The notes: generated by a model not told the origin, from the letters alone. Counted from the stretch's first letter, positions 36,771 through 46,299 are shown. The stretch is DNA of 64,000 bases from Phycisphaerales bacterium (GCA_029268515.1 JAQWNP010000006.1:558001-622000); one strand, 5' to 3'. Made by a program: numbers and translations.

Positions 36771-37231
36771 TCGCGCCCTGAACCAACGTCTTCATAGCCA
36801 ACGATCCTTGGAATACCCTGTCCTTCATTGAGTTCGAGTGTAAGCATCATCCGTGGTTCTCCGTCAATAAAGATCATGGCGGAGTGTGAGCCAGCAAAAC
36901 CAGCGTTGTTATTGGAGAGTGCGATATCAACCTCAATGGCGTCTTGAATATCGCCCCAATCTTGTACCATTCCGGACAAGGCATCCTGAAGTTCTTGGCG
37001 AATTGGATCAGCGGCGCCCATGAGGGCTGGCGAGTTGGTATTGCCCTGGGCGACTTCATTGCAGAGTCCATAAACGAATTGCCTGAGATGTGTCGTATTA
37101 CTCTTCTCGGTATTCCATCCCCACACAAAGATGACAAGGGCGATGACGAGAATGACACATGCATAGCCCCATCGCCGAGCGTCATACTGGCGTGGCGGTC
37201 GATTTGCACCTAACAATCCACCTTGATTCAC
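36767..37231 (-). CDS. single-span membrane protein, unknown function
   Basis: A 154-residue protein with a short cytoplasmic N-terminus, one transmembrane helix (about 22-41) and a predicted periplasmic domain with a C-terminal strand-rich part. No family is recognised. It overlaps both neighbours by four bases (PEGA lipoprotein upstream, aminotransferase downstream), which supports it being real and cotranscribed. Confidence 0.7.
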   Translation of the reverse strand: MNQGGLLGANRPPRQYDARRWGYACVILVIALVIFVWGWNTEKSNTTHLRQFVYGLCNEVAQGNTNSPALMGAADPIRQELQDALSGMVQDWGDIQDAIEVDIALSNNNAGFAGSHSAMIFIDGEPRMMLTLELNEGQGIPRIVGYEDVGSGRE

Positions 37232-37833
37232 GGTGTGGTCTCCTCGGCACCATTATCTTGAGCCGGTTGAATCGCTTCTCCATCTGGCTCAGCTAAATCA
37301 ATCATCTGCAATCCTGCAGGTGGTTGATCTTCTTTGTGGATATCCGAGATCGGCTTAGCGGGATCTGTTGCCTCTTCAGATAAAGCTTCTTGGAAAGAGT
37401 TTCTCAGTTCTTCAGCACGCTTGAGCAGCGCATCTGCATCGTTGTCTTCTGTCTCTAGCTCATAATGCCAGTCTGTTTCACTCGTGAGATTGACTGGTAG
37501 TAACTCAGCGATAAAGTCTGGCCCCGGCAGATCCCAAAGTGGTCCGGGAGCATCGCCAGATGTCGAAAGAGGCTCATACCCCTTCTTAAGCAGTCGGACG
37601 TCGTAAGTGCCGTAGTAAGTAATATCAACATCAACTGGCGTACGCCCGACTTCACGATCATTGAGATAGACCAAGGCGCCGGGCGGCGATGAAGTGATAT
37701 TGAGCTTGCGACGAACGCAGCCAAGCGTTGAGAAGCAAGCCCCTATGACAAAGGTGCAAACGATTGTCTGAAGGCAAGCTTTGGATAACAGTCGATCAAT
37801 ACAATTCATTGTGATTATTCTAACCAGGCTCAT
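37228..37833 (-). CDS. PEGA-domain lipoprotein
   Basis: A 201-residue protein with a signal peptide ending in STLGC. Residues about 43-85 form a PEGA domain (SSPPGALVYLNDREVGRTPV), a surface-associated beta module. The rest is acidic and Pro/Glu-rich. The ATG at 37833 or 37809 could be the start. The 3' end overlaps the single-span membrane protein gene. Confidence 0.82.
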   Translation of the reverse strand: MSLVRIITMNCIDRLLSKACLQTIVCTFVIGACFSTLGCVRRKLNITSSPPGALVYLNDREVGRTPVDVDITYYGTYDVRLLKKGYEPLSTSGDAPGPLWDLPGPDFIAELLPVNLTSETDWHYELETEDNDADALLKRAEELRNSFQEALSEEATDPAKPISDIHKEDQPPAGLQMIDLAEPDGEAIQPAQDNGAEETTP

Positions 37834-37910
37834 TGTTTTCTGAGAAGTGTCATTGATCTCAGTAGGAAAATAGAGTCTTTCGTATTGAGTAGCAGATCTG
37901 GGGGCGAAAT

Positions 37911-38660
37911 CTATTCAAGGCTATGGTCATCGAACTCATCACCTCGGAACGTTGAGGCGAGGTAGGCCTCCCGTACGGAGGGATCATTAATAATAGTCTT
38001 TGGGTTGCCCTCTTTGAGGTTCTTGCCCTCATGAATAATGTAGGCTCGATCACATATTCGTAGTGTTTGCTGCACATTGTGATCAGTGACCAGTACAGAG
38101 ATTCCAACCTTGACGAGTTTTCTTACTTCGCTTTGAAGTTCTTCGACGGTATGTGGATCGACTGCGGCAAACGGCTCATCGAGGAGTATCAGGCGTGGCT
38201 TTGTGACCAAGGCTCTTGCAATTTCAAGTCGACGACGCTCTCCACCTGAGCAAGTGCGAGCGAGGTCACCTGCCTTATGCATGAGGCCAAATTGATCCAT
38301 CAATGCGTCAGCTCTCTCTTGGCAAACACGCTTTGGCAACCCCTGTGTTTGTAAGATGGCTAGTAGATTCTGTGAAACAGTCAGACGTTGAAAGACACTG
38401 GGCTCTTGGCTGAGATAACCCATGCCCTGAAGTGCATGCTTGTACATGGGCAGATTCGTGACATCTTGATCGCGGAATGTAACCTGCCCACCTTCTGGCG
38501 TGATCATGCCAATGACCATTCGGAAGCTGGTGGTTTTACCTGCGCCATTACGGCCAAGCAGACCAACAATCTCACCCTCCCCAACATGGAGCGAAACTTT
38601 GTCAACGACGCGGCGGCCGCCATATGACTTGATGATGTCTTTGACTTCAAGAAGTGGCAT
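37911..38660 (-). CDS. lptB: lipopolysaccharide-export ABC transporter ATPase LptB
   Basis: A 249-residue ABC ATPase powering LPS extraction from the inner membrane with LptF/G/C. Walker A GRNGAGKTT, Q-loop in GYLSQEPSVFQRLTV, signature CSGGERRR (Cys in place of the common Leu), Walker B LILLDEPFAAVDP and the switch His in VTDHN are present. The LptB-like GYLSQE and FAAVDP strings separate it from other ATPases. None of the other lpt genes is adjacent. It implies an LPS-type outer membrane. Confidence 0.93.
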   Translation of the reverse strand: MPLLEVKDIIKSYGGRRVVDKVSLHVGEGEIVGLLGRNGAGKTTSFRMVIGMITPEGGQVTFRDQDVTNLPMYKHALQGMGYLSQEPSVFQRLTVSQNLLAILQTQGLPKRVCQERADALMDQFGLMHKAGDLARTCSGGERRRLEIARALVTKPRLILLDEPFAAVDPHTVEELQSEVRKLVKVGISVLVTDHNVQQTLRICDRAYIIHEGKNLKEGNPKTIINDPSVREAYLASTFRGDEFDDHSLE

Positions 38661-38737
38661 AGTTGCACAGCCACCATACGCTCAGATTGAGGGTCATGGC
38701 AAGATGCGGTGGGTCATCAGAAAGCACAATGTGGGCT

Positions 38738-39022
38738 TCAGGGGCAATTGCCATCAGCTACTTCGGCCATGGCCTTGGCCCAGGCCATCATGAGGGCCTG
38801 CTGCTCTTTGGCTGGGAGGCTCAACAGCGCCTGCTGGTAGACGGTATTGAGCTCCAGTTGTCGGCTCAATGCTTCCGTTTGTGCCGTCATCGAGGCATTT
38901 GGATCCATTCCGATACAGCAGACTTTCTTGTATTCGTCCACGATAGCCTGGTATTGATCTGCAGAATTACCGCAACCAGCCAGGGCGACAGAGGCGATAA
39001 AAAGACTCATCAGGAATTTCAA
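38738..39022 (-). CDS. small lipoprotein, unknown function
   Basis: A 94-residue protein with a lipoprotein signal (ASVALAGC, Cys17) and a mature helical, Gln/Ala/Met-rich part with three further cysteines. No family is recognised. It is upstream of lptB on the same strand, 77 bases away. Confidence 0.65.
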   Translation of the reverse strand: MKFLMSLFIASVALAGCGNSADQYQAIVDEYKKVCCIGMDPNASMTAQTEALSRQLELNTVYQQALLSLPAKEQQALMMAWAKAMAEVADGNCP

Positions 39023-39071
39023 AGTAATGGTCTCCTATCTAGAGTTTGACGAGGCCCGGTCGCGGCCACGC

Positions 39072-39929
39072 TTATTTGCCATCATCAGCGTCGCCCGTCG
39101 GGGCATCTGGATCTTTATTTTCCAGGATCGGCTTTACAGGTTTGGCGTCTTCTTTCCATTTATCTGGATGGAACTTGTGCGCCAGGATGCCGACGATTTT
39201 GTCCAGATTGGTATGTATATAGGCATCGAGTTTAATACGCTGCTCATTGGCAATCACGACTGTTGCAACAGACTTCGCCATCCAACGACTCATATCAATA
39301 TCAATTATTTCTTCTGCAGAAAAGTGACCTTCGGGTGTCTGAAGCGAGCCATCATCTTCTAACACATACTTATTCGTTCGAATAGAGAGCCACTGCCACA
39401 AGAAGTAAACCGTAAAAGGTAGGCAGATAATAAAGAGCCACTGTATAGCGCTATCGAACTTACCAGGAGCCGTCACTTCTTCCAACCCCCTCAGCTCACT
39501 ATTGATACGTTCATTAACTAGTCTGGTGAGTTCAGGGTTCGCCTCGCGATTCTCTAAAACCACCTTGCTTTGACTAAGTATTATTACAAGTTGAATGTCG
39601 CGGTTCTCTTCTTCTACGAGGCGTTTTTGTAATTCTTCGGGCGAACTGTTGTTCTGGGAAAGGCTATTTACGGCGTTATTAAGTCTTCCTTGGAGTTCCT
39701 TTAACATTTCATCGATGGCGGCCAGCGCTTCTTGATTCAGCTCTTGATCTGTTGAAGTAAGTGATTGCTGGACCATGCCCACGACATGCTTGACTTTTGC
39801 TTGCCACGCTTGATTAGGAATGGAGATCATGTAGTCATACAGTCCCCAGAGCCCGAATACCAGGCACATCAGTGCCAATGCGATCGATCTACCTGTGTGC
39901 ATTCTTGAGACTGATGTTTCAACGGCCAT
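39072..39929 (-). CDS. two-span membrane protein with periplasmic helical domain, unknown function
   Basis: A 285-residue protein: one membrane helix near 15-35, a large helical, Gln/Asn/Glu-rich segment (about 40-160) probably in the periplasm, a second helix near 165-185 and a cytoplasmic tail with a beta-rich part (YVLEDDGSLQTPEGHF). No family is recognised. The frame extends to 40076, but the first 49 residues overlap the next gene and lack conserved character; the ATG at 39929 is preferred. Confidence 0.6.
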   Translation of the reverse strand: MAVETSVSRMHTGRSIALALMCLVFGLWGLYDYMISIPNQAWQAKVKHVVGMVQQSLTSTDQELNQEALAAIDEMLKELQGRLNNAVNSLSQNNSSPEELQKRLVEEENRDIQLVIILSQSKVVLENREANPELTRLVNERINSELRGLEEVTAPGKFDSAIQWLFIICLPFTVYFLWQWLSIRTNKYVLEDDGSLQTPEGHFSAEEIIDIDMSRWMAKSVATVVIANEQRIKLDAYIHTNLDKIVGILAHKFHPDKWKEDAKPVKPILENKDPDAPTGDADDGK

Positions 39930-40042
39930 TGAGAGAGTTGCCTTTTTAGTTCTTGAAACGGCAGACCGCCGTTGGTTGAAGGTTGATGACTGATCCGGCT
40001 GTGAGAGCATAGACGCTCTCAGTGGCTTTAGTGGTTGTCGGC

Positions 40043-40699
40043 TTATGCCGCGGGCTTGCTGCAGGCTTCCTGGCAAGCGGCCTGGAGAGCCCGATGCAGG
40101 GCCTCGTGTTCAGGGACAGCATAAAGACGATCACAAAGTGCATTAATGCGCCTTTCAACTGGCATGGTCTCATCCAGGCTGGAAACCGCCCAATCACCAA
40201 TTGCAGAAAGAGCATTGAGCATCCATGCTAAATCAGGGGCATTAAGATCAACCGGAGGTTCGATCTTGGTTCGCATTGTTGCCCCAGGCGCAATAAGAAC
40301 GACTGGGCACATTTTTAGCTGAGTGATTGGCTCCCGGCATATCACGAGCACCGGAACCTCATGCTCTAGGCACGCCAAACGCAATCTCCGACCGTCCATG
40401 CCAACCTGCGGTGGTTGAATCAAGTACGCACCAGGGGCGACTCTTAAATCCTCAGTGACTGGCCGATCATTAATGGTGACTTGTCCAACATCGACGGCTT
40501 CAGCAAGACGACCCATTCGGGCAGCACAAAGCGGGTCGATTGCCTGATTCATCAGTTCGAAGTCATTGGCCTCACGAGCCACTTGAAGCACCTTGTCTGC
40601 TTCGCGCTCCGCCTCAAAGAACCGCCCTTGCTCAGCCGCCTCAGCAGCGTGAGCAACCATGGCGACTAGTTTTCCATGTTTATCATTTGCGGCGGGCAT
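40043..40699 (-). CDS. conserved hypothetical cytosolic protein
   Basis: A 218-residue soluble protein. The N-terminus is Ala/Glu-rich and helical (about 8-60), followed by a beta-rich middle with GQVTINDRPV and VPVLVICREPITQL, and a C-terminal helical region with clustered Cys and Ala. I do not recognise a family. Its ATG overlaps the stop of the upstream gene by one base (TAATG), so the two are translationally coupled. Confidence 0.65.
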   Translation of the reverse strand: MPAANDKHGKLVAMVAHAAEAAEQGRFFEAEREADKVLQVAREANDFELMNQAIDPLCAARMGRLAEAVDVGQVTINDRPVTEDLRVAPGAYLIQPPQVGMDGRRLRLACLEHEVPVLVICREPITQLKMCPVVLIAPGATMRTKIEPPVDLNAPDLAWMLNALSAIGDWAVSSLDETMPVERRINALCDRLYAVPEHEALHRALQAACQEACSKPAA

Positions 40700-41310
40700 T
40701 AGCTCTCTCCTCTAATCAACCGTTCTTGTAGGCCTTGAAGAAGGCCCCGCCACTGAGAGACCACACCTGGCATTTCGTACGCCAGTGTATCAGTCAGTAC
40801 AACTGGGTTGCGAATGATAATTGCATCCCGGAGTGATTTAAGGGACTTGCTAAGTTGTTCGACGGCGTCTTCCCCTGAGCCAATACTGGAGATCTCTACT
40901 TTGAGATCAATGCCAAGTATTGAGGCTCCAAGTGTGACCGACCTTTCGATCTCAGTCCACAACTTCAGAGCAATGCCCAGGGATTCCATGGCTGTTCCAA
41001 GCTCATCGCGCCCCAACGCGTCCGCAGCTTTGGATTGAAAGGTTTCAATTTCTTCTAGTGCGAGTAGTGCATCACCAAGGGTAGAGGTAACCAATTCTTT
41101 TGGTGCTGCACTTGTGAGAGCGACTGTTTCAGCCTCAAGGCCCCCCATATCGGCGGAAGTGATTTGTGTATCACTCCAACGCGTTCCATCAACATGGACT
41201 TCAATGATGACACGTCCCTGGTCCTGGGCAATCTCTGCGGCTCGATTTAAAGCCGCACGAACAGACCGTTCTGCGATATCAAAGGTTTGTTCGTCGATCA
41301 TTAGCCGCAT
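40699..41310 (-). CDS. conserved hypothetical protein, coupled to the gene at 40043
   Basis: A 203-residue protein. A small N-terminal beta/alpha part (VIIEVHVDGTRW) is followed by an all-helical C-terminal two-thirds rich in Leu, Glu and Ala with no membrane segment. No family is recognised. AGGAG is ten bases before the ATG. It shares a one-base TAATG junction with the next gene. Confidence 0.65.
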   Translation of the reverse strand: MRLMIDEQTFDIAERSVRAALNRAAEIAQDQGRVIIEVHVDGTRWSDTQITSADMGGLEAETVALTSAAPKELVTSTLGDALLALEEIETFQSKAADALGRDELGTAMESLGIALKLWTEIERSVTLGASILGIDLKVEISSIGSGEDAVEQLSKSLKSLRDAIIIRNPVVLTDTLAYEMPGVVSQWRGLLQGLQERLIRGES

Positions 41311-41410
41311 TCTTTAGGCACTCCTATATGTGAGAATACGTCAAAAAGAGCTGCTAATGTGCAGGTTTATTTTTTAGCTTATCTATCGAATCCCACAGCG
41401 GGATGGTTGA

Positions 41411-41983
41411 TCAGCTTTTGTAGGCTTCGCGTATCGATTCGGCGAGGCCCTGGTTTCCAGTGCTGACTCGAATCACACCTGGCGGCAGAACTTGAGCCAT
41501 GACTGGTGCACCGGTTGCGACAATGGTCATTCCGTGAGTGGAATCTTCTCCATCTGACAACAATGCGTTCACGAGTGCTGAAAGCAATTGGAAATCCGCT
41601 GCCTCACAAAAAAGTGGATCGCGGGCGTTTAGCTCAACGGTGGCGAAATGATCAAATTCTTGCCAGTCATCATTAGAAGCCATGCTAAAGGCAACGGCGT
41701 CAAAGACATTGCGCCATTTACTCATAGGGAGGAGTATGAGCTCGTACAAGTGAAGTCGATGGAATACACGATCAACACAGTCGCGTAACAAAGCCGAATC
41801 AACTTTTAATGTTTCGCCGCCATCGATTGGTGGTAGGGCAGAACTCTCGTCTTCGACTTGTAAGTGAGAGACGCCATCCAAGTCATCCATCCGAAGGTGG
41901 AATAGATCTTCTGTCTCTTTGAGCTCAACAATTCCGTAGTCATTGAGGAGGCCTTTTACCTCCGCATCCTTTACGAATTCCAC
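41411..41983 (-). CDS. hypothetical protein upstream of the coupled pair
   Basis: A 190-residue acidic protein with no membrane segment or recognised motif; the C-terminal half contains GMTIVATGAPVMAQVLPPGVIRVS. The GTG at 41983 is chosen because AGGAG lies eight bases upstream. The longer frame starts with a TTG at 42055 and has no Shine-Dalgarno site. It precedes the coupled pair on the same strand by 100 bases and is probably part of the same transcription unit. Confidence 0.55.
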   Translation of the reverse strand: MEFVKDAEVKGLLNDYGIVELKETEDLFHLRMDDLDGVSHLQVEDESSALPPIDGGETLKVDSALLRDCVDRVFHRLHLYELILLPMSKWRNVFDAVAFSMASNDDWQEFDHFATVELNARDPLFCEAADFQLLSALVNALLSDGEDSTHGMTIVATGAPVMAQVLPPGVIRVSTGNQGLAESIREAYKS

Positions 41984-42278
41984 CTCAATGTCTCCTACGG
42001 GGTCATGCCCTATCGTTATCAGTGATGTGAGAAGCGAAGGGCTCGCATTCCACAAAGCTCATCTCCATCGCTGCTCAGCCACGTTTGGAAGAACAATCGC
42101 CGATGGCTCAACTGAGAAGTATAACACTGCATGCAGCTCGTTTGCTAGGGTCCCACCACGGGCTATTTGGCGACTTTGGCCATTGCCTCATATTGGCTAT
42201 TCCCGCATAGCGGCTTATGACAGTATCATCCTCTCGCGGCGGATGGTGTCTTTAATGAGCCTGGAGAGTTTCTGATAC

Positions 42279-42755
42279 ATGCAGACAATCTTGTTTATAT
42301 GTACTGGTAATACCTGCCGCAGCCCCATGGCTGAGGCGATCGCCCGCCATTGGGTCGAAAGTCCATCTACGGGGCTCGACCCTGACGCCATATTTGTTGC
42401 CTCTGCGGGCTTATTTGCCGCAGAGGGCTCCCCAGTGAGCCCTGAAACCCTCAAGTCGCTTGAGAAGTTAAAAATCGAACACCGGGGAGCATCGAAGCAG
42501 GTCACCTCAGAGATGATTCATAATGCAAGCATTGTGCTCTGTATGACAAATGATCATCGAGCGAACGCGATTCAACTCGCTGGTGGGCACAATGATCTGA
42601 TGCAGAAGATCATTCTTCTGGATCCAGACGGCGATATTGTGGATCCCATAGGCATGAGCCAAGAAACATATGACCAACTAGCAAGTGAGATGATGGGGTT
42701 AATGCCTCGGCGATTAGCGACGCTTTGCTCGCCATCGGGTGGCCTCGTCACCTAA
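42279..42755 (+). CDS. low-molecular-weight protein phosphatase (tyrosine or arginine type)
   Basis: A 158-residue phosphatase with the P-loop CTGNTCR (Cys8 to Arg14) near the N-terminus and a late acidic Asp in DIVDPIG. The Thr before the second Cys of the loop, as in Bacillus YwlE, suggests phosphoarginine specificity rather than phosphotyrosine, but this is not decisive. No McsB-like arginine kinase is in the window. GGAGAG lies 11 bases before the ATG. It sits just upstream of the ThiE fusion. Confidence 0.88.
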   Translation: MQTILFICTGNTCRSPMAEAIARHWVESPSTGLDPDAIFVASAGLFAAEGSPVSPETLKSLEKLKIEHRGASKQVTSEMIHNASIVLCMTNDHRANAIQLAGGHNDLMQKIILLDPDGDIVDPIGMSQETYDQLASEMMGLMPRRLATLCSPSGGLVT

Positions 42756-42779
42756 TTGCTAGCAGATTTGGAGGCACCT

Positions 42780-43829
42780 TTGGCATTCGACCCTCGCATC
42801 ATTGATGCCAATGCTAATCGAGCCCGTGAAGCTGTTCGTGTGTTAGAAGATGCAGCAAGATTGGTTCTCGGTGATGCGGAGCTCGCAGGCCGAGGCAAAC
42901 TTCTCCGTAGCGCCCTTACGGCGCATCTAGAAGTGCTGCCTCCGGGTTGGCTGGTGTCGAATCGCGCTGTTGCACAAGATGTTGGCACCAAACTTGAGAG
43001 TCCCAGTGAGGTCAGGCGCAGCTCATTTGCGGCTTGTTGTGAAGCAGCTGCCAGCCGCCTCGGTGAAGCGCTAAGGGTGCTTGAGGAAGTCTCAAAGACC
43101 ATTGATATTGATCTGTCTAGAGCGCTGAAAGACCTGCGGTATCAAGGCTACACCTTTAGTGCCGATGTGATTGCAGCAATGGGAACAGGCCGAGCCAAAC
43201 AGTGGAATTTATGTGTCTTGGTTACCAAGTCGCTCTGCCGCTGCCCTTGGGAAGATGTCATTCAGGGCGTGATTGATGGGGGTGCCCACGCTATTCAGAT
43301 AAGAGAGCGTGATATCGGTGATCGAGAACTTCTTGGCATGATTCAACACACGGTTGAACGGTGCCGACCAGCGGGGGTCAGCGTGATCGTTAATGATCGC
43401 GTTGATTTAGCGCTTGCTGGAGGTACTGATGGTGTTCATGTTGGTCAAAACGACTTATCTATAGAAACAGTTCGAGCCATCGCAGGTCGCTCACTACTTG
43501 TTGGTGTCAGTACGCACAATCTTGTAGAGGCCGAAACAGCGGTGCGTCAGGGTGCTGACTATGTAGGTCTTGGAGCCATGTTTTCCAGTCAACTTAAACC
43601 GCATATTCAACCAAGTGGCGTTGCCTATCTCGCGACTTTCTTGGAGGCTCATCCAAAGACGCCCTACCTCGCGATTGGGGGCATCACGCCAGACAATGTA
43701 GCGCGACTTACGGATTGTGGTTGTCGTGGGGTAGCGGTGAGTTCAGCTATTTGCCAAGCAGCAGATCCAACAGCAGTGGTCGCTCGCTTTGTAAGCGCTC
43801 TTGCAGTGCCGGAGATTGCTTCCAGCTGA
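42780..43829 (+). CDS. thiE: thiamine-phosphate synthase with N-terminal ThiD2-like domain
   Basis: About 349 residues. The C-terminal 200 are a ThiE TIM barrel joining HMP-PP and THZ-P: GGAHAIQIRERD, VIVNDRVDLAL, GVHVGQNDL, GVSTHN, DYVGLGAMFSS and IGGIT are all present. The N-terminal 130 (DANANRAREAVRVLEDAAR and CCEAAASRLGEALRVLEE) match the ThiD2-type domain found fused to ThiE in cyanobacteria and planctomycetes and proposed to be an HMP-P kinase. The TTG at 42780 is preferred since GGAGG lies five bases upstream; a TTG at 42756 opens the frame. No TPP riboswitch is seen upstream. Confidence 0.93.
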   Translation: MAFDPRIIDANANRAREAVRVLEDAARLVLGDAELAGRGKLLRSALTAHLEVLPPGWLVSNRAVAQDVGTKLESPSEVRRSSFAACCEAAASRLGEALRVLEEVSKTIDIDLSRALKDLRYQGYTFSADVIAAMGTGRAKQWNLCVLVTKSLCRCPWEDVIQGVIDGGAHAIQIRERDIGDRELLGMIQHTVERCRPAGVSVIVNDRVDLALAGGTDGVHVGQNDLSIETVRAIAGRSLLVGVSTHNLVEAETAVRQGADYVGLGAMFSSQLKPHIQPSGVAYLATFLEAHPKTPYLAIGGITPDNVARLTDCGCRGVAVSSAICQAADPTAVVARFVSALAVPEIASS

Positions 43830-43990
43830 GTCACATCGAGGCCGAGAAAGGCCAATACATCTGTTTTTGACCCCAAAGACACCGCCTTCGATGGGCGCAA
43901 TTTGTATCAAAGGCTGCCTCGGACTTTGGCAAAACATAATAGTTAAGACCCCACGCCTGTTCGCCTGGATCATCGCATGGCACTCTGAGT

Positions 43991-43996
43991 TATTCT
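43991..43996 (+). promoter_or_regulatory. -10-like TATTCT before antiporter gene
   Basis: TATTCT seven bases before the ATG at 44004; transcription would start at the start codon. No Shine-Dalgarno site is present. Confidence 0.35.
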
Positions 43997-44003
43997 GTGG
44001 CTT

Positions 44004-45413
44004 ATGTGGCACCACCTTCTCGCTTCGACAGGCCAGCATGGCATCATCTCTAATACGCTCACAGTCTTTTCTGTACTACTGGGGCTCGCCGTTGTCATTG
44101 CAGTGCTCACCAAGTTTGTACGCATTCCCTACACAATCGCGTTGGTCTTAGCGGGCCTCCTGGTTGCAATTCTTGGCGCAGCTCCAGAGGGCGCCGTTAT
44201 TACACAAGAGTTGGTCTTTGCTCTCTTCTTGCCGCCGCTGTTGTTCCAAGCAGGATTACATCTTGATCTGGGATCACTCACACGGCGCGGGCGTACAGTC
44301 GCAGTGATGGCTATTCCTGGCGTACTTCTGACCACATTTGCGATCGCCTGTGCATTGGTCGCACTTGTTCCTGACGCTGTTGCGCAGTCACACGGCATCT
44401 GGTTGCCAGTTTTACTGCTCGGTTCAATGCTTGCTCCAACAGATCCGATCAGTGTTTTAGCTGCATTCAAGACCAGTGGTGTGCCAATGGATCTTAAGAC
44501 GCTCGTTGAAGGCGAGAGTCTCTTTAATGATGGCACTGGAGTGGTCGTGTTTTTGATTTTTCTGTGGGCGCTTTTTCCAGTGCTGCGGGACGGACCGCCC
44601 CCGCCCGATGCCTATGCAGGAGGGTCTCAGATCACAATGGTTGCCTATGAAGCAGCTGGTCATGCAGGTGAGGTGGATACAGAGGCGCCTTTACAGTCCG
44701 GCCAAGCAACGGATCTTTCAGTGGCAAATGCAGTTATCGAGTTCATCAAACTTGTTGGCCTGGGTGTTATCTTTGGCCTCGGATTTGGACTGGCGGCTTT
44801 CTGGCTTTTGAAAGTGCTTGATGATGCAGTGCTTGAGAATGCCATTACGGTTGTGCTCGTGTGGTCGACGTTCTTAGTTGCTGAACAATCTGGAGCTTCA
44901 GGTGTGATCGCCGTCGTTGTGGCGGGTTTGATCTTGGGCAACTATGGAAAACGTTTGGCGATGAGCAAAAGGACCCGCGACACCATTAATTCCTTCTGGG
45001 AATCAGTAGATTTCATCATCAATTCACTGGTCTTCCTACTGATCGGTTTCGAACTGCAGTTCATCGGCGGCATTGAAGTACTGGTCAGGCCCGAAACACT
45101 GTTGTGGATCGTCATTAGTTATGTGGCGCTGATGGGATCAAGAGCATGCATGGTTTATTGCATCGCGATTCTCTTTGGCCGCAACTGGCCTCGCGGTTGG
45201 AAGCACGTTGTCTTTTGGTCAGGAATCCGTGGGGCCATCCCATTGGCATTGGTCCTGGCTGTCCCAGCGGGCGACTTGCGTGACCTTCTGCTGCCAGTTG
45301 CCTTTGGTGTGGTACTCATTAGCTTGTTATTGCAGGGTTTGACAATTCCAGTGTTGCTTAGAATTGTTCCACTAGAAGAAGCAGATCAACCAACCGCGGG
45401 CGCTATCTCTTGA
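44004..45413 (+). CDS. Na+/H+ antiporter, CPA1 (NhaP-like)
   Basis: A 469-residue membrane protein with about twelve hydrophobic segments. The ion-site motifs of CPA1 are present: APTDPISVLA and VEGESLFNDGTGVVVF. A soluble insert of about 50 residues (ALFPVLRDG, Pro-rich, to QATDLSVAN) separates the two halves and is unusual. It exchanges Na+ or K+ for H+. The stop overlaps the TTG of the next frame or precedes its ATG by five bases. Confidence 0.93.
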   Translation: MWHHLLASTGQHGIISNTLTVFSVLLGLAVVIAVLTKFVRIPYTIALVLAGLLVAILGAAPEGAVITQELVFALFLPPLLFQAGLHLDLGSLTRRGRTVAVMAIPGVLLTTFAIACALVALVPDAVAQSHGIWLPVLLLGSMLAPTDPISVLAAFKTSGVPMDLKTLVEGESLFNDGTGVVVFLIFLWALFPVLRDGPPPPDAYAGGSQITMVAYEAAGHAGEVDTEAPLQSGQATDLSVANAVIEFIKLVGLGVIFGLGFGLAAFWLLKVLDDAVLENAITVVLVWSTFLVAEQSGASGVIAVVVAGLILGNYGKRLAMSKRTRDTINSFWESVDFIINSLVFLLIGFELQFIGGIEVLVRPETLLWIVISYVALMGSRACMVYCIAILFGRNWPRGWKHVVFWSGIRGAIPLALVLAVPAGDLRDLLLPVAFGVVLISLLLQGLTIPVLLRIVPLEEADQPTAGAIS

Positions 45414-45418
45414 CAGCG

Positions 45419-46294
45419 ATGATCACCGAACTGGAGTTTCTTGTACTTGGCTCGGGCACTTCAGCGGGTGTTCCATCTATCGGATGTGATTGTGAAGTGT
45501 GCCATTCAAAAGATACGCGAGATCGCCGACTTCGAACAGCGAGTTGTTTGAGATTTCGCGATAGCTCAGGTCAAGCTCGCATCATCCTTTTAGATACTTC
45601 TCCGGATCTAAGGCAGCAGGCGCTGACGCATAAACTCGATCGCTGTGATGGAATTTTCTACACGCATGGGCATGTGGATCACATCTTTGGGCTTGATGAG
45701 GTGCGGCGCTTTAATGTTGTGATGCAATCTCCAATTGATATCTATGCAGAGGCATCGACTCTGAAAGGTCTGGGGCGCGTCTTCAAACATATTTTCGAGA
45801 GTGCTTCAAATACGAATCCCTCATTTGTCGCCAACTTGATCGCCAATGAACTTGAAGTTGGCCAAAGAGTCGACCGATTCGGTCTTGGGTTTACACCAAT
45901 CAGGCTGATGCATGGGCGACTACCAATTCTGGGTTTTCGTATTGAAGCACTCACAGCAGATGGACAGGTTGCGGCCGAGCAGCCGGGGCCACTGCCACTG
46001 GCTTACTGCACAGATGTCTCCGCAATTCCGCCAGAGACCTGGCCCCTTTTGACGGGCTTGGAAACCCTGATACTGGACATGTTGCGGCATCGGCACCACC
46101 CCACCCATCTGAACCTGGACCAGGCAACGGTGATCGCAGATCAAATAGGGGCTTCAGCGACTTGGTTTGTCCATATGGGCCATGAGATTGCCCATGCAGC
46201 GGTCGACCAGGAGCTCCCCGAAGGGCAGGCATTGGCCTACGATGGCCTTCGTTTGCCCAAAGTAGGCCCTGTGAGTTCCCAAACTGACCTTTAG
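45419..46294 (+). CDS. PhnP-like metallo-beta-lactamase-fold phosphodiesterase
   Basis: A 291-residue protein. LGSGTSAGVPSIGC starts the fold; GCDCEVC carries the extra zinc-binding cysteines of the PhnP branch; HGHVDHIFGLDE is the HxHxDH metal motif; late His residues (VHMGHE) complete the site. PhnP cleaves phosphoribosyl 1,2-cyclic phosphate in phosphonate breakdown, but this gene stands alone without phn genes, so a housekeeping phosphodiesterase role is as likely. The frame opens at a TTG (45410) overlapping the antiporter stop. Confidence 0.85.
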   Translation: MITELEFLVLGSGTSAGVPSIGCDCEVCHSKDTRDRRLRTASCLRFRDSSGQARIILLDTSPDLRQQALTHKLDRCDGIFYTHGHVDHIFGLDEVRRFNVVMQSPIDIYAEASTLKGLGRVFKHIFESASNTNPSFVANLIANELEVGQRVDRFGLGFTPIRLMHGRLPILGFRIEALTADGQVAAEQPGPLPLAYCTDVSAIPPETWPLLTGLETLILDMLRHRHHPTHLNLDQATVIADQIGASATWFVHMGHEIAHAAVDQELPEGQALAYDGLRLPKVGPVSSQTDL

Positions 46295-46299
46295 ATCGC

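Noticed and set aside
42056-42278. Possible TPP riboswitch or other leader before the phosphatase/thiE genes
   Set aside because: None of the TPP-riboswitch core strings was found.
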